Part shown: piece by piece, positions 57,176 through 64,000 of the stretch
Position numbering within the stretch: the first letter of the stretch is position 1
Layout of the letters: every line of letters starts with the position of its first letter
From: Smallanthus sonchifolius
Taxonomy: Eukaryota; Streptophyta; Magnoliopsida; Asterales; Asteraceae
Length of the DNA stretch: 64,000 bases
Reading direction: 5' to 3'
Assembly (NCBI GenBank): GCA_023525975.1
Contig: CM042039.1
Coordinates: 14,538,501-14,602,500, forward strand
Notes under the pieces: generated by a model
Database searches by the model: none
The model's input: the letters and a program-made list of their open reading frames with translations, nothing else
What the model was told of the DNA's origin: nothing
Program-made: the position numbers and the translations under genes

Positions 57176-57747
57176 GCGACTGGATTGGGAAGGGAAGGTT
57201 TGGTAAATTGGCAAAACAGGCCCTTGGAGTTTAAACCTTGACATTTTATGAACAACTTTAGTTTTTTGTAAAGTAATTAAGTTTCAGGAATTACGAACTT
57301 AACCCCTGGACTTTTTATAAAACATACAATCTTTAAATCCTATAAATTCTTATAAAACTTAACAAATCACTATGTTCACAATAAATGTCATATATATAAA
57401 AATATAACTTACTAAATGGAATTAATTTTTTTTTACTTTGATTAAAATACATAAACCCTAATTTTTATAGAATTTATAATTTCACTTTTTCTAAGATGTT
57501 TTTTTACAAATGTATATGTGTATATATATATATTATATATATATATATATATATTTAATAGAGTAGTAACAATTATATAATCCCATATATAAAAATTTAT
57601 TATTTTTGAATTTGAAATAATTGTATCTAATGTATGTATGTATACTCAGGAAGTGAAATGTGTAAATAGGATAGTTTGTCAAAAAAAAAATGAATTTACA
57701 ATAGCCGGAAAAATAAAAATATAGGCCGGAATTTCCTGAGGATTACA

Positions 57748-57762
57748 GTCTCCCCTACTTTA
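57748..57762 (-). other. Polypurine tract of the LARD
   Basis: The minus strand reads 'aaagtaggggagac' directly before the 3' LTR start TGTAATCCTC. Confidence 0.75.
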
Positions 57763-60700
57763 GGAGATTTCGTCCCGAAATTTTTTAGAAAAAAAAAGGT
57801 CCAGTAAAAAAAAAGACATGTGTTTGGGTTTTCAACTAGTTTTGGTCGTCGGGTTGAGGAGTATAGTTGATGACAAGGTTCAGGTCAGGTCATTGCGTCA
57901 GGTATGGATGGTGGTAGTGGATTTTGAGTGAAAATAAGAGGAAGATTGTCCTAGAATGATTTTAAGGCTCAAATGATGGGATGCATCACTTGTGATGGGA
58001 ATTTTCTTATCTAAGCTTTTTTTAGGATATAGTATAAGATGCTCGAGGAACGCCACTTGATAAGGATATCACAACTATTGGTCAAGGTCAAAATAATAGG
58101 AAACCCTACGTGAATACGGACAACGTTACTTCTGGCAATATGACTGGAGCACTTATAGGATGTACTAGCGGTATATCTACTATGCCCTTATCATATCCCG
58201 TTAGTTTCGCTACTGTAACTCACTATAGGTTTTATGTCATCACACCCGACAGAATTCACTATGTTTTTCCATGCGCCGACTTTTATAAATACGTGTGCAC
58301 CCGTAATTACTCAAATCGTCGTATGGTCCGTATAGATCATTCTATTGCGTGTGAGTACAGAGGTGGGGGAAATATCAAAAACATTTACTTTATTATTGTT
58401 TTCATACATGAGTTGCTAGTGAGTAATTGTGTGTCTAGATGGTAAAGTCAACCAGGGAGTAAAGACTGGCACAACCCCATACATGGGTGCCCTAAGTAGA
58501 TGGCACACCCTCCAGGTTATCCATAAAGTTTATAGCTCTCTCGTGTTTGAACAAGAATACATCAAACCCCGAGTAACTCAAAGTTTATAGCTTTCTCGTG
58601 TTTGAACAAGGATACGTCAAACCCCGAGTAGCTTAAAGTTTATAGCCATCAAGTTTCATAGATAAAGTGAACGATCATGCTTCATGTATATAGTGGGCAA
58701 TTTATTGTAAACAACGTAAACAGTCTAGTTTAGTGTGTAATGTAGGCACTCAAGTTTCATGTATAGCGTGAATAATATAGTACTATGCATATTGTAATTA
58801 ACCAAGTATCACGTATCGTGTGAACAATCTAGTGTCGTGCATGTTGCAAGTAATCAAGGTCCGTCTATAATGTGATCAATCTAGTATCATATATATTGTA
58901 AACAACCAAGTATCTGTATCATGTGAACAAGCTAGTATCATGTATATTGCAAACGAGTAAGTTTCAAGTGTGATGTGATCAATCTAGTATCATGCATATT
59001 GCAAACAACCAAGTTTCGTGTATAATGTGACTAATTAAGTTTCGTCTATGAAGTAAACAAATTGGTTTTCACGTATAATGTGAACGTTCATATGTAAGTA
59101 ATCAATTCTCATGAGTAACGTAAGCTATCAAATTTCGTAGGTGATCGAGTTTTGCAGCCAAGCATGTTGCTTGACATTCATGTATCATGTAGGTAGTTGG
59201 GTTTTAAGTTTCAATTTTTGTTGAGGTTTATATAGGTGGTTAACGTCTACGCGAAATGATTCATCCCCTTGAATTGACTAGTAAGCTCATACATTCCCGA
59301 AGGTGCAAGGTGATGGGAAGGTTTTGCAAGTAATCAGCATAATGTGTACATGAATATCTAATTTGTGTGTTTTTTTTTTTTGTAAATAAACAGGTAATTG
59401 AAATTTGTACTCTTGTTTGTAATCTAATAAATAAGTGGAATAATAATTTGAACGGATGGATAATTGGATAAATAAAAATTTTTTAATTCGATTATCATAA
59501 ATCAAATGTTTCAAAAGATAATAATGGCCTTATTATTTAATAAATAAGCCCAAAATTTAAATAATAATTAGTTTAGCGAAATAAAAAGTCATAATAAAAT
59601 AGTTAATCAAGTCATCATAAAAAGAATGAAATACTTGTTATTACTTTTATAAAACCATTGGTACAAGACTAGTATAAAATTTCTTTACGAGATAAAGAGG
59701 ATTTGTAAATAATTTATACTCTAGATAAAATCTATAAATCAAGAGTTTGATAAAGGTTTTGTTTAAACAAAATAACTATATTAGTTAAATCAGGGAACTA
59801 ACAAGATAATTAGTTTACAAAGAAGGTTAAGATATCAATCATTTAAGGAGAATTAAAATAATAACATTTATATTTGGGTACATGATATGGGTTTCAATTT
59901 AAGTTTTTTAAGAAAACGTAAAATAGAATATCCGGCTAACATCTCAGATAGTTTCCCCACCAGGAAGTAGATGTGCACCAAGACGAACATCGTTGTGTTT
60001 ATTCGTATTGCAAACCGGGCTTTAGTCCTTGTTATCTTCGTATGTGCATCAAGTATCTCCTGGTCTCCATTCCTTGCCTCAGAAACTCTGCGGTCCCTAC
60101 ATATAGGTGAGCGGTACTAGCTGGAACTCCTGAGGCACTGGTAGGTTCCTTGTCTTGTCCTCCTAGATCTAGATGGTATAGGTTATGTGTTAAATAAGGG
60201 TCTCTCGGAGGTGATTCAACTTCTCGGAGTCTCAAGTCTGCTCCTAAGTCAATCTGCTATGCATTCAAACATGGATCTGGCAGCTATTCATACTAGTGAC
60301 TGGTTGTCTGGTGATGGGGACCCAAAGTATTCCTCTTGTGTTGACTCTGATCTAGGGTGATTCTTAGGGGAATGAGAAGGGTAAGATACCATGTCTAGCA
60401 CGAAAAGGTCGTAAGTGTAATGGTAAGTTGTTAAGTACAAAGGTATTCATGAGTTTAAAATTTTGACTAATCATAACAACGAATTCTTATAATAATATAT
60501 CAGGAGTAACACTTGACCTATAAGTAGTGTACCCACGGAAAGGATTCCCAGGAAAGAGAGGTGGGTCACAAGGGACACACTGAAGTACTCATTCTTTCCT
60601 TATTCAGAATCTTTCATGGACTTACACCCACTCTTCCAGCCATCATGTACAAGTGACATTATTATTTGAACTCATGGTTATGGTGAGAATCGTTAAGGGT

Positions 60701-61733
60701 TGTGTCTTGTGGCTCAAGGGTGTGCTTCACCTATTGAAGCAGCTTCTTTTCCTCGGATGGTACAGGCTAAAGGTTTAAATCCTTTGCAAATGATAATAAG
60801 GGTGATAAAATTTCCAAGGCATAAGGATGAAGAGGTATAGTTGACTTAAATATGATTAAGTGTAAGGATAAAATAGAAGGTTTAGACTTGTGTACCAAAT
60901 TATAATAATTAAGCGGATGATGTTTAGATTACATTTATCTGGCGTATAGCCGAATGGATGCTATGACAAATCAAAGTGATTCAAGTTCTTATACTTTCAA
61001 GAAGACATGCTTTGGCCTATAGGTGAACACTCACTTCGAGAATTCCCAGAAAAAAATACGGATCCTTCGGTTGATTTGGATTTATATGAAATGCTTTCCT
61101 AGACAGAAGACCCAAAGTACAGGAATTCACCCTTCCGGATTGCACATGTTCTCTACTAATTTTCAGAACCCAAAACTTTGACGGGATTTGAAAATTTTAA
61201 TAGGTATTGGATCTAGGAGTTTAAATCTTTTCATGAGTGAACAGTGATGATGTGTAAAGATGGAAGTGTGTATGTCAAAACTTAGGATAGCAACTAGTGA
61301 TATCAAATAGGTATTGCGCAGGCAGTTCAAATAGTGTAATAAATTAGGTATTATAGTAGTAGCAGTTTTTGTGAACATGTAGGTTATCAAGTAATAAAGT
61401 ACATAAGAAAAAAAATCGTATTGTATCATGCAATGTAATAAACCAGATAATATGTAAGATACTTATATAAGGGTATCCTAAGGTTATAGGCTATAGTCTA
61501 GAAATATGTTTCAAGTAATCCATATAGTTTCAAATAATTCCATGTAGTCCTTGGAATGTTGTAGTTCATGTAATTGTATCATGTAAACAGAAATAGATAG
61601 ATGTAGGTAAGTATGTGTATAAATGAGTATAAAGTGGAGTTCCTAATAAAAGACATGAGTTAAACTCATGTTTGGGGACTCCTAGGTTATAGTCTAGGTC
61701 ATGTGCGTATAATAACCTAATTCCCTATAACCA
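57763..61733 (-). other. Non-coding interior of the LARD
   Basis: No gag, protease, RT or integrase motif is seen. The longest frame (58110-58445, plus strand, antisense to the element) has no known domain. A direct repeat 'aaagtttatagctytctcgt' .. 'aaccccgagta' occurs at about 58525-58625. Repeats around 'taggttatagtctagg' lie near the primer site (61480-61710). Confidence 0.7.
58640..59110. repeat. Degenerate minisatellite of about 52 bp inside the LARD
   Basis: At least six diverged units built on 'atgtgaacaatctagtatca' and 'atgcatattgcaaacaacca'. Spacing of the 'ctagt' phrases near 58828, 58880, 58931 and 58983 is about 50-53 bp. Confidence 0.7.
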
Positions 61734-61747
61734 TGGCTCTGATACCA
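61734..61747 (-). other. Primer binding site, tRNA-iMet type (LARD)
   Basis: The minus strand reads TGGTATCAGAGCCA, three bases after the LTR end (..GGGGTGTGACA). Confidence 0.9.
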
Positions 61748-61750
61748 ATC

Positions 61751-62645
61751 TGTCACACCCCGACCGGCGGCGGATTATACGCCGGGGCTGACGCGGTTGT
61801 TCATAAGCACATGATCATCTATTATTAAATGACAATATTATTTCATCATAATTAAAGCATCCGTTACAAATAGAAATGGAAAACAAAGAGTTCAAACATG
61901 ACATAAGTTGAATTTAATCTTTAATAAAGCTAGGTCCAAAGTCATAAGTGATCAAGTAGTGTCCTCAAATCAGTGCACCTGAAACATGTGAGTAACTGTC
62001 AACTACAAGTAGTTGGTGAGTAACATAGGTTTTGACACTAACAAAAGTTAAGTAAAAAGTATTTGTAATTCAATATTGTTCAAAGCATAACTATGGCATA
62101 AATTTGAAAACATACAAAGTTCCAAGCGTACAATTCAATCCGTAGTAAATGGAAAACTTGTAAGTACAATCCCACTGATTGTGTTTTGGAAAAATAGTAA
62201 TATGGTACACACAAAACCCGTCAAGGTTTGTGTTAACTGGAATCGGATTCCCCTATAAATGATCATGTTAGGTGCTACCTTAGGCCTGGGTAGCAGGTTA
62301 ATGAATGTACTGACATGAACACATGTAATGGTCGTCAAGTAGTTTAAGACATAAAGCACATAGTAAGTAGCATGAGAACATTGGTATTGAATTTGGTAAG
62401 TATAGTATGTAAACATGTTCCACCCCGAGTATTTGTAAATAATAGTAAAGAGAAAGGGGGCTATGAAACTCACCTGTTACCAAGCTAGAATTGGTACGAA
62501 TTGGTAAGGACTGATAGGCCTCGTGAAGATTCCTCACAATAAACCTACACGTGTAATGGTATTCTAAATTTAATGTGCTTCTAAATGGTAATAACGAGAG
62601 TTGGGGCTTTAGAGTTTCATGGGATTTAGATGAAGATGGAATTGA

Positions 62646-62695
<50 letters not shown>

Positions 62696-64000
62696 TGTAT
62701 GAAAATAGGAGTTTGAGACTTGTTAAAATATTTAATTAGAAATTGTTTATAAAATCAATTAGAATTAGTCAACGCTTCTAATTATGTACATAGTATTTTA
62801 TTTATAATATTATTTCTAAAGATAACAAATAAAATTATGAAATGGGGCAAAACTAATGTATTTGTATTTATTCATATTATCATTCTAAAATGAGTTACAA
62901 ATAAGTCTTGGAATGTAAAAGGTTTAATTAATTTATATTTTATGTAAAGAAAATAATTAATTAAACCACTAGTTAATGTAAATAAAATGATTACTTAGTC
63001 TACTAATTAATTCGTTAAATGATTCATAAATTACTAACTAAGCCTTAAATGGAATTTATTGGACTTTACATAAAATAATTATTTAAAATGATTATTTAGG
63101 TATTTATAAGTTTAAAAGTATTTAAATAATTACTCTCATAATAATTATTTAAAAGCTTAAACATAATGTGTAAACATATAATTAAAAATCTGGGAAATAA
63201 TATGTAAATAAATAACATAGTTAAATTTGCCAAAACAAATCATTTTCATTACTTAATTATGAATTTAGAAAGTTTTATAACATGTTTTTTAATTAAAACA
63301 AAATAAATAAACTTTATTTTTATAACTTCTGTTTTTATAAAACTTTCAGAATATATTTCTAGAAGTTTATAAAAATTAAATGGGAGTTTTTTGAACTTGA
63401 TATAGTGTATTAAAATAATAAAAGGAAATAAATCAAGGATACAAAATGGTGGCCGGGACTCGAACCCGCGCCACTTACGGGTCACACACAAGCGCACACA
63501 CTAACCATCAGAACGGGGCATGTTTTCGTGTCTGATTAGGTTTCGTTAAATTTAAAAATAGCAGTGCCCAAGTCATCTTCTTCCCCAAATACAACCCGTA
63601 ACCCTAGCTGTCAAATTGGCTTGATCGAGCAAGCAACCGAACCCAAAAATCATAGGGCTTTTGTTAGTGGGATTGAAACGAGTGCAATGACACCAAATTT
63701 AACTGAAATGGATACGAGTTGGAGGAGAACGACTCGATGAGAAGGTCCGAGTTTATTGGCTCTGCTTCGTGCTCCAGGAGTGAAATAAGATGCAATTGAT
63801 ATTGTAGAAAGTTTGTGATGGGTTTCTTCTATGCTAGTGAGTACCTATTTATACTCAATTTAGAGTTTAATGGCTCGAACGTTAAATGATTAAGTGTGGT
63901 GGTTTCACTTATGGTTTGCTCATCAAAACGGTCATAAAATGCGATTAAACGTAGTTAGTGGGTCGTTTAATCGATCTTAATGCATTGTCGGTTTCAGTTT
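61751..64000 (-). repeat. 5' LTR of the LARD (partial)
   Basis: It matches the 3' LTR almost base for base over the 2250 bp present. Differences seen include 'ccccgaccggcgg' for 'ccccggccagcgg' near the edge and a shorter TA tract (62648-62690). Confidence 0.88.
63447..63519 (-). other. tRNA-like module with A and B boxes (LARD 5' LTR)
   Basis: Identical to the module in the 3' LTR; the B box GGTTCGAGTCC lies at 63466-63456. It would be on the sense strand of the element. Confidence 0.6.

Larger units (their letters stand above)
54853..57747 (-). repeat. 3' LTR of the LARD (2895 bp)
   Basis: Plus-strand edges TGTCACACCCCGGCC at 54853 and CCTGAGGATTACA at 57747. It holds a (TA)n tract at 55750-55799, a tRNA-like module at 56552-56623, a minus-strand TATA box near 56950 (ggtataaatagg) and a second B-box-like site at 57164-57175. 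The open frames at 55237-55575 and 56353-56601 recur in the other LTR and have no recognised domain. Confidence 0.88.
54853..64000 (-). mobile_element. LARD-type LTR retrotransposon (runs off the right edge)
   Basis: On the minus strand: 5' LTR from beyond 64000 to 61751, primer site 61747-61734, interior to about 57762, polypurine tract, 3' LTR 57747-54853. The LTR is 2895 bp, so the 5' LTR should end near 64640. The interior of about 4 kb has no gag or pol motif in any frame, so this is a large retrotransposon derivative that must borrow proteins from another element. The two LTRs are very similar, so it is young. The right target copy of GTTAC (left: 54848-54852) would lie outside the window. 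Confidence 0.85.

Noticed and set aside
58110..58445. 111-residue frame inside the LARD, plus strand
   Set aside because: It is antisense to the element, matches no retroelement or host domain I know, and lies in repeat DNA.

Overview
The window is nuclear DNA of a flowering plant. Four things show this: an intron-rich RAF-like kinase gene with a PB1 domain, LTR retrotransposons of the Tekay, Athila and Copia types with tRNA-iMet or tRNA-Asp primer sites, CACTA/hAT/MULE DNA transposons, and very AT-rich spacers. Several repeat families (foldbacks built on a 'gagtaaactg..cattttcgtccctgtggtttgg' sequence, 'cgggtcaaaacgggt' MITEs, LTRs ending in a 'tgtcacaccccg' motif) suggest an Asteraceae-type genome; that is inference, not proof. 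It is a gene-poor, transposon-dense stretch with one apparently intact host gene.

Layout. 1-1880: 5' end of an Athila-like Ty3/gypsy element on the minus strand. 1.9-6.8 kb: degenerate spacer. 6.8-8.4 kb: end of a CACTA transposon with transposase remnants. 8.4-12.4 kb: MULE-like foldbacks, one nested inside a hAT-type element that has its own target duplication. 12.5-13.1 kb: intron-containing fragments of a Rab GTPase gene and a ribonuclease II gene. 14.0-15.3 kb: a GC-rich repeat with strand-asymmetric G and C blocks. 16.0-18.3 kb: an old LTR related to the large element at the right edge. 19.7-29.2 kb: a young Tekay chromovirus (19837-28682) inserted in one copy of a tandemly duplicated foldback; the other copy keeps the empty site. 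30.9-31.6 kb: a second CACTA-like terminus. 32.1-40.1 kb: an older Copia element, complete in structure but with a broken gag-pol. 41.4-44.2 kb: a MULE-like arm split by a decayed hAT element. 44.2-44.6 kb: an LRR receptor-kinase gene fragment. 45.2-51.0 kb: the RAF-like kinase gene (minus strand, 8 coding exons, 849 residues), with nested hAT MITEs in its introns. 51.1-52.7 kb: a dead LINE. 52.9-53.6 kb: RING-ligase-like and cyclin-B-like fragments. 54.9-64.0 kb: a LARD-type retrotransposon with 2.9-kb LTRs, about 4 kb of non-coding interior, and tRNA-like A-box/B-box modules in its LTRs.

The host gene probably acts in osmotic-stress or ABA signalling as a B4 RAF-like kinase. The rest is mobile DNA and decayed copies. 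The less ordinary signals are structural: two hairpin arrays in the Tekay LTR (one with compensating stems around a constant core, one that differs in copy number between the two LTRs), tRNA-like modules shared by diverged LARD LTRs, and near-perfect foldbacks with clean target duplications.
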